Source: Hemicentrotus pulcherrimus
Lineage: Eukaryota; Echinodermata; Echinoidea; Camarodonta; Strongylocentrotidae
NCBI GenBank assembly: GCA_003118195.1
Contig: BEXV01000982.1
Location: 35,488 to 85,363, forward strand
Direction of reading: 5' to 3'
Length of the DNA: 49,876 nucleotides
Of this stretch, positions 20,564 to 33,800 are shown piece after piece; the first letter of the stretch is position 1; each line of letters starts with the position of its first letter. Below the pieces are notes generated by a model, which was not told the DNA's origin, did no database searches, and worked only from the letters and a program-made list of their open reading frames with translations. Position numbers and translations under genes: made by a program.

Positions 20564-23031
20564 CTGTACCGCAATAAAGACGGGATTGGTTTTCAGAAAA
20601 TTCTGTTTGATATAGTGTTTACAATATTCTATAAAGGCTTTATAGGAGCGTTAAAGAAAAATCCGAGGATTTTTTTATTCTAATGCCAAATTTTCTAGCG
20701 GCACACAATTAATGTTAGGTATTAGGCTATCAGGTACTCCTCATGCAAAACTGGATTGTCAAAAATGTATTGTTGATTTTAATATAATTACTACTGTTGT
20801 GACAAGTTAAAAAATGCTAGGAGCCCTTACCGATTTTTAAGAAAAAGAAAATCCGTAAGATATTATGTCGTTTTGTATATACCATGTGACTGATTACAAA
20901 AGCGTCATATTGATGGTGGTATTTGTAGAAACTGTATTTACGATGTAAGTGTTTTTAGAAGATAATTTAATGGTTATTCAACAAATTCTTCTATTATCTC
21001 GCCAATAGAATATCTCACCATGATATAGAGCACAATCCCCAAGCTCCAAATATCAGCCCAGTTGGGATCGTAAGGAATTGCTTGCAGAATCTCCGGTGAT
21101 GCATAGGCAGCGCTCCCGCAGAACGTCGAACATGGTTTAAAAGCCTCGCTCCACTCCCGTGCAAATCCGAAATCTGTGATTTTAGCCGTAATGCCGGTCG
21201 GTCCCCAATCCAAGAGGATGTTCTCGCACTTCAGATCCCTGTGGTAAACGCCATGGAAATGGAGATGCTCTACAGCCGACAGGATTTGGCTGAAGACAGT
21301 TCGCGCTTCTGAATCGCGTAGCGCGTTTTTCTTCTGAACATACTCTAGGAGATCACCATGCCTGGCCAACTCCATGATGAGAAAAATGACGCCGTTGCTT
21401 TCGAACATCTCCAAGAGTTCTATGATGTGCGGATGACGCATGTTTTGCACAATTTTGAGCTCTCGAGGAAGGAATTTCTGCTGGAAGCGGGCGTTGAGGC
21501 GAGAACGAGACACGATCTTAATGGCCACACGGCTTTTTTCGCTGTAGCTGTAAGCTCGTCTCACTTTGGCGTAGGTGCCCTCTCCAAGTTTCCCTTTGAA
21601 CACATTAAAGATATGATCGGAAACATTTTGAAGAAACCAACATTCAATTTCAATATCGTGTTGTATTGCTTTAAGAAATCATTATGAAAGAAACCCGACA
21701 TTGTCATAATGTTCGCGTATTGAGATAGGTGATGCCCTAATTCAATGAAATTGCCACTGTTGAGTTTTAAGGCCTTTGCTCTAGACGATATTTATCTCCG
21801 AGAAGAAAAAAAAACGTTCTTTCTGTTCTACCTCGGTAGAAACTGAAAAATTATTACCTTGGGATTACTGGAAGGTTCATGATGGATTTCTCACAGTAAG
21901 GTTTTAAATAATCGTGTGATTATCGAGTAAATTATCCGTTAAACTCTCATGAAGGCCAGGGGGTTCATTCATTTTGTCATTCATTTATTTATTTGATATG
22001 ATAAAATCTCCATTTAGCATGCAGCCGCCCTGGTTTACAGGCAAAGGGGCCGTGAAACATAATTTGTATCCAAATAAATATGACATACAAATGAAAATAA
22101 TCAAATAATACACAGAACAAAAATTGATGCTTGGTATTACAGTAAAATATTCTATTGATAAAAAAAAGTACAAAGTGTGAAATATATTACGAATGATGCA
22201 AAACAAAGTAGGTTACCCTTTAGCTCGATGTGTATTTAAACTTGTGCACCTATTCGTTATTATACAATTTTATCTATAAGAGAAAGGCTTACCTTCTAAG
22301 ATGTAGCCGCGAGCCTTGAGGGTCTTAGCCGTCGAGTTGACATCATCTTCTGTTGGAAATTGAGGTGGTTTGGAAGACTTCCTCCGACTACTTTCGTGCG
22401 GTTTCGTTTTGGCATCCTTTTTACTGGTAGAGTCTTTATCCGACGTTTTGCTTGATTTCTCGGTGGCCGATTTTCCTCCAGGCTTCTCAATATAACGGGA
22501 TTTAGTATGAACTTCTTTTGTTTGAGAGTGCACAGCAGACTTTTTGTCGATAATATTAATCTTCGTTATCGTGCTGTCCCCTTTTGGTTTGTTTACTTGC
22601 GGCCCTTTAGAAGGGCGTGTCGCTTTGGGTTTCGTTGACTGTGGCGACGGGGTTGGGCGATGTCGGGTGGCCGAACGCACTTCCTCTTGATCTCGAGAAC
22701 GATATGTCTTTCCCGACAGCGCTTTGTGTTTCAAACTACCTGTTCCCAACGTTGGAATAAAATTAACAACCTTAGCTACATCTTTATTGTCCGGTCGACG
22801 TAAATTGAAGTTCACAGCTCTAGTGTCACTCTGTGTCGATAGTTGTGTTAAATCCCTCGGTTTTTGAAAGACTTTTATGTTTATAGATTTCTGGCATTTG
22901 TTTGTGTCGTTCGGACTTTTAGTGAAAGAACAGATTTTTGTTAATGTTCCACCTTCAGGGTGACGTTTCTGTTCCACCGTAATCAGATCAGATGTAGCTG
23001 AAAACTCCTGGTGGTGCTCATGATGTTCCAT
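20312..23031 (-). CDS. Testis-specific serine/threonine kinase (TSSK family), complete, 3 exons
   Basis: Exons in transcript order are 23031-22293, 21593-21019 and 20563-20312; junctions are GT-AG and in phase, giving 521 residues. Residues 1-241 are a basic, Ser/Thr/Lys-rich extension. The kinase domain runs from about 242 to 505: glycine loop LGEGTYAKV, VAIK (Lys272), HRDLKCEN (catalytic Asp366), TDFGFA (Asp387), activation segment STFCGSAAYASPE, and the TSSK-typical MPFDDSNI. The activation segment looks closest to TSSK6, from memory. TSSKs phosphorylate sperm proteins after meiosis and are needed for spermiogenesis. ATG at 23031 is chosen because an in-frame TAA lies a short way upstream and the only intervening start-like codon is TTG. 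Vertebrate TSSKs mostly have kinase domains near the N terminus, so the long extension is unusual. The gene is divergent from the CatSper gene. Confidence 0.92.
21019..21593 (-). CDS. TSSK exon 2, main kinase exon
   Basis: 575 nt from GKLGEGTYAKV to SLGIVLYIM, with donor ATG|gtgaga. The acceptor gttcaaag|GG restores GYILE-GKLGEG exactly. It carries ATP Lys272, the HRD loop, the DFG motif, the activation Thr403 (STFCGS) and the SPE motif. Confidence 0.93.
22293..23031 (-). CDS. TSSK exon 1, basic N-terminal extension
   Basis: 739 nt: ATG (MEHHEHHQEFSATSDL) through a low-complexity region rich in Lys, Ser, Thr and Pro to KARGYILE, with donor GAAG|gtaagc. GYILE corresponds to the GYxLG strand that precedes the glycine loop in TSSKs. 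No domain is recognised in residues 1-235. Confidence 0.88.
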
Positions 23032-24816
23032 AATGTAACTGCTTTTCAATTTTCTTTTCCATTATTTTGAATTAACCCGTTGCTCTTCTACTTTTTATTT
23101 GATTTATCAAACTGTTATCGGCTAATCAACCTCGATGATAATAATTGTGGGAGTACTATTAGGATAACTATGCACTTCGTTTTTTTTTGTTGCTCCAGTT
23201 ACGTACGTACGCGCGTATTATTTGTGATTGCGTAAATTGTATTTCAGTCAGTCATTGTCACGTCAGAGTGCGCTTACTTTTACTTGTCTCGTATTGAAAA
23301 CCAGGCAATTCGGTAAATTATTATTGAGGCATATTCCTTTATTGTGCAAGTGAGAAAATTTAAAATATGACTTGGGAACGATGCCATTCACTTTGTAGGT
23401 TGCTTTGTAGTAATAAGAAGTCTGTAACAATCGAATTGGATCCCCTCTATACCAAAATGGATAAAGACCTCAAACGTAAAAAACATCAAAGAATTAGATA
23501 CAAATCACTTATTGGGGGGAGGGGAGGGGGTGGGGGGGGGGGGCAAATCTTCCTTTTGCCCGGGCTGAAAAAGCATTGAATGACATTATGTTTGATGGAT
23601 AAAACAATAGCTTATTCAATGTCCTTCGTGAAGACTACTTCGCATAATAATGTTCACTTTGTATCGATCGATTAACATGTATACTTTTAGTGAAATCAAA
23701 AGGGGATGAACATCAGTCATATTTTTTTTTTTAGAGATAAACAAGGGAAAAAGAAAAGGAAAAACAGAAAACCTGACTTGCACGAGCTGGGTATTGATCC
23801 CGATAACTTTCAATAACGAGACGATCACCTATCGCCTAGACTGCACTGTGCGTCACTGCAAATCTCTCATTATTTTCTTGTTTTAGATGACGGAATCAGA
23901 GCGACGTAGATTTATTTTGAACAAAATTATGTATTTTGATATTCATTGTAATGGCAAAGAGACACTTGTTATTTCAATGTTTTGGTTCAACTAGGAATGT
24001 AAGGACAAACAAAGGAAAAACGTCTTTGAAGTTTTAAGAAAAGTGATTTGGATAGTAATTTAGGAGGATATTGTATCACAGAGACAACCCCGAATACCCC
24101 CTTACAAAACCCCCACTACCTCCCAGAAAACAACTATGCACAAATTCCATTTACTTGCATCAAGCTGCGGTGTAACACGGTATCAATTGGGGAAGTTGAT
24201 CGATTGAAGAATTGTACGAAATTACGGTTTTACTGAAACTGTTAATCTCGGACAATTATTCACTTTTAGATTTTTCTGAGGTTAGTTTTGTTATTCCTTC
24301 TCATTGAATATAACTCATTAATATCCCCTACAAATAACTCTAAAATCAAATATGATGTAAATAGAGAATGATTTGATTGTCGATGTCATAATTTAAGCTG
24401 GTTCTAATTTGAAAATAAGCGTTTGTATATTAACAAAAAAAAACAAACAAACAAACAAACACCCACACACACACACACACGCAGCCTCAGAGAATAGAAA
24501 GTGCGTGAGTAGAGTATCTTGAAGCAAAAACGTTTTAACCTTGCTTAAACACGTTAGCATTCAAGATTTCACCCAAACTTAAAACCAATCACAAGCCCAG
24601 TACTAAGTTACGTGTGTCGCGCGTTTGTGACGTGAGCAAAACAACAGTCATGTGATCGTGAGCTGTAGACTCATCACGTGATTGTGCTATCTTGGTCCGT
24701 CCTTATGACCGACCCTGCCTTACTTTTGGGGACTAGTCTATATTGTCCTTTTGGCTTCTAATTCTCTAACTACTGTGAGTGGGACCTGTCGTCAAGACTC
24801 TACATGTCAAGTCAAG
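23032..24816. promoter_or_regulatory. Divergent intergenic region between TSSK and CATSPERD
   Basis: 1.8 kb between two start codons facing away from each other. CRE-like TGACGTGA words lie on the minus strand at 23258-23265 and on the plus strand at 24628-24635, each about 0.2 kb upstream of its gene. A CCAAT word is at 24585-24589 and a CACGTG E-box at about 24675. The middle holds a G-rich run (about 23516-23543), a possible degenerate tRNA-like sequence on the minus strand (about 23778-23870) and AAAC/CA microsatellites (about 24435-24480). Transcription start sites cannot be located from sequence alone. Confidence 0.5.
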
Positions 24817-24836
24817 ATGTTTCTATTCGCGTCTGT
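24817..24836 (+). CDS. CATSPERD: CATSPERD exon 1, 20-nt signal-peptide exon
   Basis: ATG TTT CTA TTC GCG TCT GT, then gtaagt. Joined to exon 2 it reads MFLFASVFLLANVFIRAEI, a signal peptide. Phase, hydrophobicity and a strong donor support it, but it is too short to prove by itself. Confidence 0.75.
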
Positions 24837-27800
24837 GTAAGTAATGAATAACTTGAACTAGATCTAGATCTAGACCTCTAAAAAAAAAAAAACACACATT
24901 TTAAAGCCCATGGGCATGCATGGCCATGTCAAATGGCGTTTCACTGTCCAGTGCCATCGAGCCGCCGCGTCGAGGCTGAGCCTGAGCCTAAGGCCGGCCG
25001 GTCCGTGGGCGTGGCATGGATAAGCCTAGACAGAAATAAACGTCTGGTATGGGTCATTCTTTAATAAAACCGACATTTGTAAACATTGGCGGTCAGAGGA
25101 GCCAGATCAATCTCAAAGTTTGGACTGAAAAATAATTTTACTTTTTAGCGGATTTGTATCCGATGCATTTATTCATTTGATATTGACTAGTCTAGATCTA
25201 GATCTAGATCTAGATCTAGATATCTAGATGAAATATCTAGGTCTAGATCAAGATCTAGGCTAATAATGATTTTCTTCGTCGAAATTGAGCTCAGTGTTGA
25301 AATTCTTGCAGCCATATTTTAAACAGTTGGTGTCATTGTGAATGAATGACGTTATCTTCCTTAATGCGCACTAACACTAACAGATTTAGACATCAAAGTT
25401 TGCACAGGAGACCCTATGCTATGGTTGGCTTCTGTCTCTAAAGAGAAGAGCCGACCTTATACCCAAATAAGTGGCTAACAAACGAAAGAGACAGAAATTT
25501 GTTGGTCTAGGATAGGCATAGCCAGGCATAGATTTAGATGTAGATAAAAAACTTCAGTCTCTGATATTGACAGTTGTTCTGCTGAGATTGCATCTGGCTC
25601 CTCTGACTGCCAATGTTGACTAATGTCAGTTTTTTAAAAGAATAACCCATATCAGACGGTTATTTTTGTCTAAGCCAGGCATAACTTAAACTTTTAACCA
25701 AAATCAAAGCAAGTAATCTAGCCTGTGTGTGTTTGTATGTGTGTGTAATTGGGTTTTTACAGACATGATGTATCAATCAGATATGATTATTTACATGTAC
25801 ATGTACGTCTTGGAAAAGACCTTTAATGTCACTATTCAAAAGACGTGACTCAGTTTTGAACCTGGGTTGCATGAGCAAGTTTGTAGGCAAAGACAAAGAG
25901 CTGACCAAGTGAATGTGCNNNNNNNNNNNNNNNATGGTAAGATTTTGCCCTGATTTGGCTGAGCCACTGTGTTGCACGTATTACCTTCATTGTACATGAC
26001 CCCAATTCTGTACGTATTACGTACGATCGTACGCGCGCCGTCAAGAACATCAATATTCATGAATTGACACGACGTCACTGATATGCATATTCATTGACCT
26101 CCTTGTAGATGTGCCCGATTAGAGGCTACCCCTCTGACTGCCAATGTTGACTAATGTCAGTTTTTTAAAAGAATAACCCATACCAGACGGTTATTTCTGT
26201 CTAAGCCAGGCATAACTTAAACTTTTAACCAAAATCAAAGCAAGTAATCTAGCCTTTGTGTGTGTATGTGTGTGTAATTGGGTTTTTACAGATATGATGT
26301 ATCAATCAGATATGATTATTTACATGTACATGTACGTCTTGGAAAAGACCTTTAATGTCACTATTCAAAAGACGTGACTCAGTTTTGAACCTGGGTTGCA
26401 TGAGCAAGTTTGTAGGCAAAGACAAAGAGCTGACCAAGTGAATGTGCTGCTAGACCACACCAACTTTTTTGTGCTGCTAGACCACACCAACTCCCATCTC
26501 CCTAGTCACTCTAGGTTTAGCCCAGGGCCCAGCCTTAGACTCTTACTCTAGTCTTATAATCTAGATAGTGAAAAGTCTTGGTCTTGAATCTAATTTTTGA
26601 TAATAATAATGATAATAATATTTAATTTTTATATAGCGCTTAATACAAATGTGAAATGATATTAAGAAATTTGCTGAATTAAAAGACAAGACAAAATAGT
26701 ACAAAATTCATCCAAAGTTTCAAGAAATGAATGATGTAGATCTATATGTTTTGTCATATTGACAAGTATGCACTATTAAGTAAACTAACTTCAAGATTCA
26801 GTATGATCCTTCATTTCGGTACCATGAATTCTGATTATTAAAGCTCCTATTCTTCACTCAATTCAATTTCATTTCAGATTTCTTCTTGCAAATGTGTTCA
26901 TCAGAGCTGAAATATTGCCCCTGTGGTCTACATCTCTACTAGATGGCATGAGTAATGAAACAGTTTCACTTAGGTACTTGGGACCTGCACCAAGACTCTT
27001 GTCAAATTGTGAAGGAACTGCTCAGATGTATCTCCAGTAAGTACACAGAACGTTGACCATACATTATTTTGCCCCTGCAACAATTGCTCTGTGCTTTATT
27101 TTGTCAAAGGTACAGAGTTATGCAATTTAGTTTTAGTGTAAGAGTAAAGGGTTAAGTTTAGTGTTGAGTCCAAGGTTGAAGCTAAGAAAATACTGCAGAG
27201 CAATTGTCATCAAAGCAAGTGTTATGACCTTACAGAAAATGAAGCCCTGTAGCAAGATTTAGCAAGATGGGACAAAAACCACAAAAATTGCTGCTGGCCT
27301 TACACTTCTATAATTGTTACGATATTGCACATACTTTAGTGAGAGATGTCAGCGTATCTGCCGTAGTTTACAGGAGGGATTAGAGCGCCCTGCAAGGTCA
27401 CTGGACAGGTGGTTATCTCATCAACTCAGCTCTCAGTTAACATAAGAAAAAGAGGATCATGGGGGACCAATGGNTTCATTTAGCCTTGAAGAACAGCAAG
27501 ATTAAAAGAATCACTGAGAATAGAAACTTCATATCTCATTTAAATATTATACTATCTGAACTTTTTGATTATATTGCATTTTTGTTGTTGATTTGAGTAA
27601 AGATTGTGAGTATTATCTTGTTCTGCTGGATAGCTTTAATACAAGGCGGTATGACTCTGTTGCAGACCCAGTTTTTATACAAACATGAAGTAGAAAAGAA
27701 AAAAAAGAGAATAAGAACTTCATATCTTCATTAGATAGCGTATCAACAGAATGTCTCACTGATAACTACCATTTTGCATTCATGAATATAATATCATTTC

Positions 27801-30800
27801 AAATTAAACATGATGCCTGCATGTAACAGATCTTCTCCTAACTTAGAGAGTTGCATAGTTGGAATTTATCAAAGAGCTGATCTATCTGGACAATTGGTCA
27901 TTGTTTTTAAACAATTAATGTAGCCTAATGATTCATTATTAATCACCATTTCCACTGCTTCGTACATGTACCATATCACATACATTCAATCACACTTTAC
28001 CAGCATGAATTTGTTGACATCCTCAGATTGTCCTTTGTTACTTTTAATTATATTTCTTTTATTTTCATGTTTCTTTTCTCTTTTTTCTTCTTTCAGTGAG
28101 TTTGCCTACCTGTCTCAAAATGGATTTGTGACACCTATGGCTCCCATGAGAATCCCTTCCAATCTACTTCATGTAATTAATTTATTTTCTGTTCTTCTTT
28201 CAGCAGTTCTAGTAGTTATTCAAAATTCTGCATCTTACTCAATCTTGTTTAAAGTGAATGTGTCCTTCGCTGCACTGAAATGCCAGATTTTAACAATTTT
28301 AGTGCTGTTTACTGTTTCAAATTGCCTTATTCTTTGTAATAGTTTTTGTATCATGATAAAGAATGAAAACCTATTAATGTACTTTGAACTGTTCGGCAGA
28401 ATCCAAGAAAAATCTGCTGATATCTATGTGTGCATGTTCATTTCAAACATTACCTTGTGACATTGGACAGCTTCTGGTATGGCTCTAGGACACATGCTTC
28501 TGTGACAATTGCTCTATAGTTAAATTTGACACTTGAAGAGTTTAATTCCAAAAGGAGCTAAATCCACTTTTGATGAAAATGGAGTCATTGATATTAGAAC
28601 ATTGCTTACTTCAGAGCCTGTCTTTCAACAAAAGTATTTACCTAAATTTGGCGACCTATAATGAAGATATGCACCTTCTAATATCCCTTTTCCATAGACG
28701 TCTGTCCAAAATCTGGTAAACAAATTCTTTTTTCTCTGAAGTTACAAAAATGGATTTAGCTCCTTTTGGAATAAAACTCGTCACTTATCAAATTCCAAAC
28801 TTCCACCCTGAACCCAGCACCATACCTAGCCCTAACCCTGACTGTAAACATTGCATAAAACCCAACTGAAACCCGTTCTTATGTCTTTGCAAAATATAGC
28901 CTAGAGAAAATGCCACATAATTAATTTTGGATCATCTCTAGTAGTATGTACATTCCTAATGAACATTGACATAGGAGGAGGCAAGATGGCTCAGTCGGTT
29001 AAGTGTTTGTCTGTCATACCAAATATTTTCAGTTCAAATCCAACCATGATGGCTGACTGAAGCCTGCGTTGTGTTTTAATGTGCCCCTCCCCTGTTTCAT
29101 AGATGCAGGCTTTGTTACAGTAGAAAACAATCCACTGTTAGATATGATGGTAAATAAAGGTCCCGTGTTGAGGAGAGTCTCCACATTTGCTGGTGAAGAA
29201 CCCGGGCAATATGACCGGTGTACTAGCTCACCTGCACATCCCTAAACAGTTATACTGAGAGAGTGGGATGAGAGACACGAGGGATATAGTGATTCAGTTA
29301 ACTTTTCGCCTTCAAAGCACAGGTGACGCAAGATCCTCAATAGAAATAATAACGATAAAACATACTTGCTCCCATTACAGGTCGATGATCCCGTGGTCAA
29401 AGCTGCTGTAGTAAGATCGGAGAGTATAGCCCTTCTGATCAACAGCTCAGTCTTTATATACACCCTTCAGACCGGCGAGTACCACAAAGTGAATGCTTCA
29501 GACGGTTACAGAGTTACAGCATTGGAGTTTTCCCAGTACTGTTGCAAACATTCTTGGTGTGAGGTGAACTTATACTAGATGGTTTAATTTCTGAAATGTG
29601 TTTTAGAATGCTCTGGTAGTGCACTATTTGGTCTATTTTCTTTTTTGCATTATTAGACTGAACATCTGTATTCATGAAATGCCTGTGTAGTGTAATGTTT
29701 ATGTAGTAGAAGTTGTAGTAGTAGTAGTAGTAGTAGTAGAAGAATGGTTTTATTAGAACAACTGCAAAATGGTAGCTGAAAGCTAAATTACATTCCAAGT
29801 TTTACAAGCTCAGTTTTAAAAAGCATTTCAACAAAACTTATAGGCCTTATATCAAGGACAAGGCATTTTTTCTAAAATGCATATTGTTCAATTTGTATAT
29901 TTAAATACTTCTATTTGTATATATTCTTGTGACCTGGCAAGTGATATTTAATATAACTACTCTTTAGATGTTTATCAAGTTATGAAATAATATGAATTTC
30001 ACTTTAGACATTGTTAAATTAAAAAGAGCAATTTTTGGATTATCATTGCTAGTACTATGAGCTGAGAGATTCAGTAAAAAAGACTTTTAGTGCAAAGATT
30101 TCATGTCATATGGTAAAGACCAGTTTTGGAAACGCCCCAATTTCAAAAAATGAAATGGAAGCTCTTATTACCAATCATGTGAAAGAATATGTTTTGAATA
30201 ATACATGATGATAAAATATTTGCCGGGAAACTGCCTACTAACTGATATATTTGGTAAATTAGTTTATCTATTGGGATGTGAGAGATAAAAATGCATGTGT
30301 TGCACATGCGTAGTCCCATATACATCTTTCTGTGTACAGTGCTTGTAACTGTAAGAAGACTGGGCCAAATTTCTTATCACTTTGATGATTCCAGAACCTT
30401 GCAGTACATCTATGCTAGGTGATCAACCTTTTCTGATCGATTTCACGACGTTTCTTTCACAATGCAATTGAATGACCATAACTGGTCTTTATCTTTAACT
30501 TTGTTTGGATGGTATGTAATAACGCCTATCTGGCTCTAAAGAGACAATGTTTATAATACTTGGTGCTGACATGTTAAATATCTGTTCATATATGTTGACT
30601 CCTATGGAAACATTTCTTTCATTTCTTTCTTTCATAGGCCTGGAGTGATGCAGTTGTTGCAGTTGGGGAGTTGGATGTTCCAGGAGGCGGTATAATCAAC
30701 AAGATATTTGTTTTAGAGAAAGGAGAAATTGAATTCCGTGGAACACCATTGCCAGATGATGTAACAGTAAGTCATTCCTCAGATCACTGGCATGTCCAGA

Positions 30801-33800
30801 AAGTGATGCAAGGGGGTGGGGAGGGGGGATTCTTTTGAAGGGAGAAGTAATTTAAAAAATAGCATGATTGTTGAGAGTATATTATTGTTGCTGTTGTCTG
30901 ATAATTTGTGAAATAAAAAGTTGTTGGAATCCTTAAAAGTGACAACTTGAAATGGATTAAGTTAAACTCTTTTTTTTCTTTGCCTGAAATTTCTTACTTT
31001 GATCTACCAAAATATAATGCAGATATTCAATATCACAACTGCATAGTACCGGTCAGGCTTTTAGAAGCGTTTACACTACTCGGATGTCTTTTAGAAAAGA
31101 AAAAAAACCAAAAAATAATGATGCTTTAGTTTTATAAATAATCAATGAACACAATTCTTGTTTGACATACATATTAAAGTAAAACTTTTGTACACAGTAA
31201 AAAAAAATCTTTAATTGATAATGATAATAACAATATTCAGCTTTTATGTATTGCTTAATACATCTTGGACGTCTCTAAGCACTTTACAGATATACTATCA
31301 CCCCAGTCATTGGATTTAGTGCTTGCCCGCACACACTGTGTGCACAATCTCCACTCCCTGGGAGCATTCCAGCCAGTCGTTAATTGACGCTCAAAAACCG
31401 CTTGACCAACAATGTATAGTTCTGTGACTATAATGTCTCCATCCCCCTTTGTCATATCTATTTCTTCAGGATCAGGAACTGTTGGCTGCTTTTCCTCTCT
31501 TACCATGGCACTCTGTGGCCCTTCTGTTACTGAAAGACCATCAGGATGACCACACCCAAAAAGCTGTCTTCCACTACCTTCATATACCTTTTAAAGGTAA
31601 AAGTCACTACAATCAAAGTCTAAAAGAAATGTTTAACTATCATACATATGCATCAGTCAGGGCATTAGAATACAAATTACAAATTGTAATACTGGGGGAA
31701 AAAAGAAGAACATTAATCCACAGATTCAGGTATAATTCTTGTCCAAAGATCGAGATACATTAATCTTGATCTAAGGAGACACGAACGAACATTTTTTTTT
31801 CCTTTCATGTGGATACGCCCCTCGGCCCCTTTTACAGGAAGACATCCTGAGCAGACGGACAGCCACACTGTCTCCTCCATGAGGGCTAATGTTTACTCTC
31901 ACCATGGCAACGACCTCAATGTCATCCATCTCACCAACAAATTTGGAGAGTTCCTGATGTGGGGCCCACATGAGCTTTTCATCTCAAAGGATGCAGGTAC
32001 TTTGCTTGTATTTTTGCATTATACAAGCAACTTTTATAGACTGTTAATGTCTCTCTCAAGTGCTTGCTTTTACATACAGATACAAATAAACCAAGTCGCC
32101 TACGTGAAAGTTAATGTCATTTAATGCAGACATAGCATATGAAGCCAGGAAAATATCATTTAATCAATGTGGAAATATTAACAAACATGTAGAATTACAT
32201 GAGATCAGGAGCATTTTTTTTTTGGTGGAGCTTAGCAGGTCTAAGAAACTTGTTTTGAAAATATTTGTAAAGCAGTGAAATATATTTAGATGCTTGAATA
32301 ACAAAATATGAGTTGTATGCAGCCCTGCACATCAAAGGTACTACATGTATGTCCTATTTGCAGGCCCCCAAAAATGAAAAGGTTAAGTTCCAACGGCATT
32401 TGAAAGATGATACTAATTCATTTTGTTGGCCTGCAAATGGGACATAGTACCTTTAAAAGGATGAATATTTTTGATAATGGTATTCAGGAAAGCCTAAAGC
32501 TGTGAGTTCTTGCTTTCTGTAGGCCAGTCCGTGTTTAGAGCTAGTGAAGAGATCACAGAGCATCTTGACCATGATGAATATATTAAAGAACTTATTCCAG
32601 GTAAGGATATCATCTTCTGAAATGTGTGGGGGGGGGGGGTCAGGGTGTACGTGCGTGTGTGGATGGGGGGGGGGAGGAGAGTTTGAAAGACAATTGACAA
32701 AGAGCAAGTAAATCATGACCCCAGAAATCACTAAATCTGCAAGGCTTGTACATGTATGTAAATCAAATCTTTGAATCGGTCATTTCAATGTGATGTAATT
32801 TCCAATATCCCAAATTAAATTTCCATGTAAATGGTGAATTCAGATTTAATTTAAAAAATATGTTCTTGTTAGTGCCATTTTGTTCAAACTTACTATATAA
32901 TCTTCTTGCTAACTTTTTAGTACTCATTTGTTTGATTTACCAAGGTGCGAATGGAGACTTTGCATTCCTAACGTCGGAAGGGAGACTGTTCTATGGGCGA
33001 AGCAATCTGGAGACACACATAGCCGAGGTGACTAATACCTTTAATACATGTATCACTTTCAGTGCAATAAGAACTTTAAACCACCAACAGAAAACAAGGC
33101 TCGTGCTTTCTCACTGCGGTTTTGAAGCCATTATTCGAACATGAGGTTCATGCATGGTTAAAAAATGTACATGAAGTAGGAATACAGTGCCAAAAAAAAA
33201 CACAAATAATATAAAAAATAATCGTACAGTTTTGTAATTTATGCTTCAAACTTCCTTAAAGTGAGGAATAAAAATGAGAATGAAAATTTTGTTTAAAAAA
33301 AAATGATATTTTATATTTATATAGCACATTACATGAATTCTTAAATGAGTTTTCTAATGGTTTTACTACTACCACTAGTTACTGAGTTTCAACACCACAC
33401 ACAGGTGTGTACCATCTCCCTGTAATAAACAAGGAAAAGCAGCCTAATCCTGCTATTTCAAAATTGAATAAAGATGATAGTTTGTCACTTAGTCTTAGGT
33501 GTTAACAGCTCATATAAATCTTGAATCATAAAGTATTTGACATTTATCAATAGCTTGGGGATGGTGTAGAGTAAAAACATACATGTAGCCATCATACATC
33601 TTTTCTTTGCCCTCACTAACAAACAGCTCCATGTCGATGACTTGATCGATTCCAACTCTGCCATCATCTTCGACAAGCAGAGTAACATCTTCATCATGAA
33701 CGCCAGGCACTATGATTTGGATTCTAGGAATGCCTCAACAAGCAGCTTGGTCTACCTGGCTTCAGAACTCATCTACCCATCAGAGGTCCTTGAAGAACAG

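Noticed and set aside
20252..20683. 143-codon plus-strand open frame
   Set aside because: Antisense to TSSK exon 3 and its intron; no family resemblance.
21358..21687. 109-codon plus-strand open frame
   Set aside because: Antisense shadow of TSSK exon 2.
25190..25225. TAGATC repeats as a regulatory cluster
   Set aside because: Simple hexamer repeat inside the fold-back element; no further evidence of function.
27966..28460. 164-codon plus-strand open frame
   Set aside because: Only 28097-28172 in it is supported as an exon (CATSPERD exon 3). The rest is AT-rich intron with a hydrophobic translation by composition.
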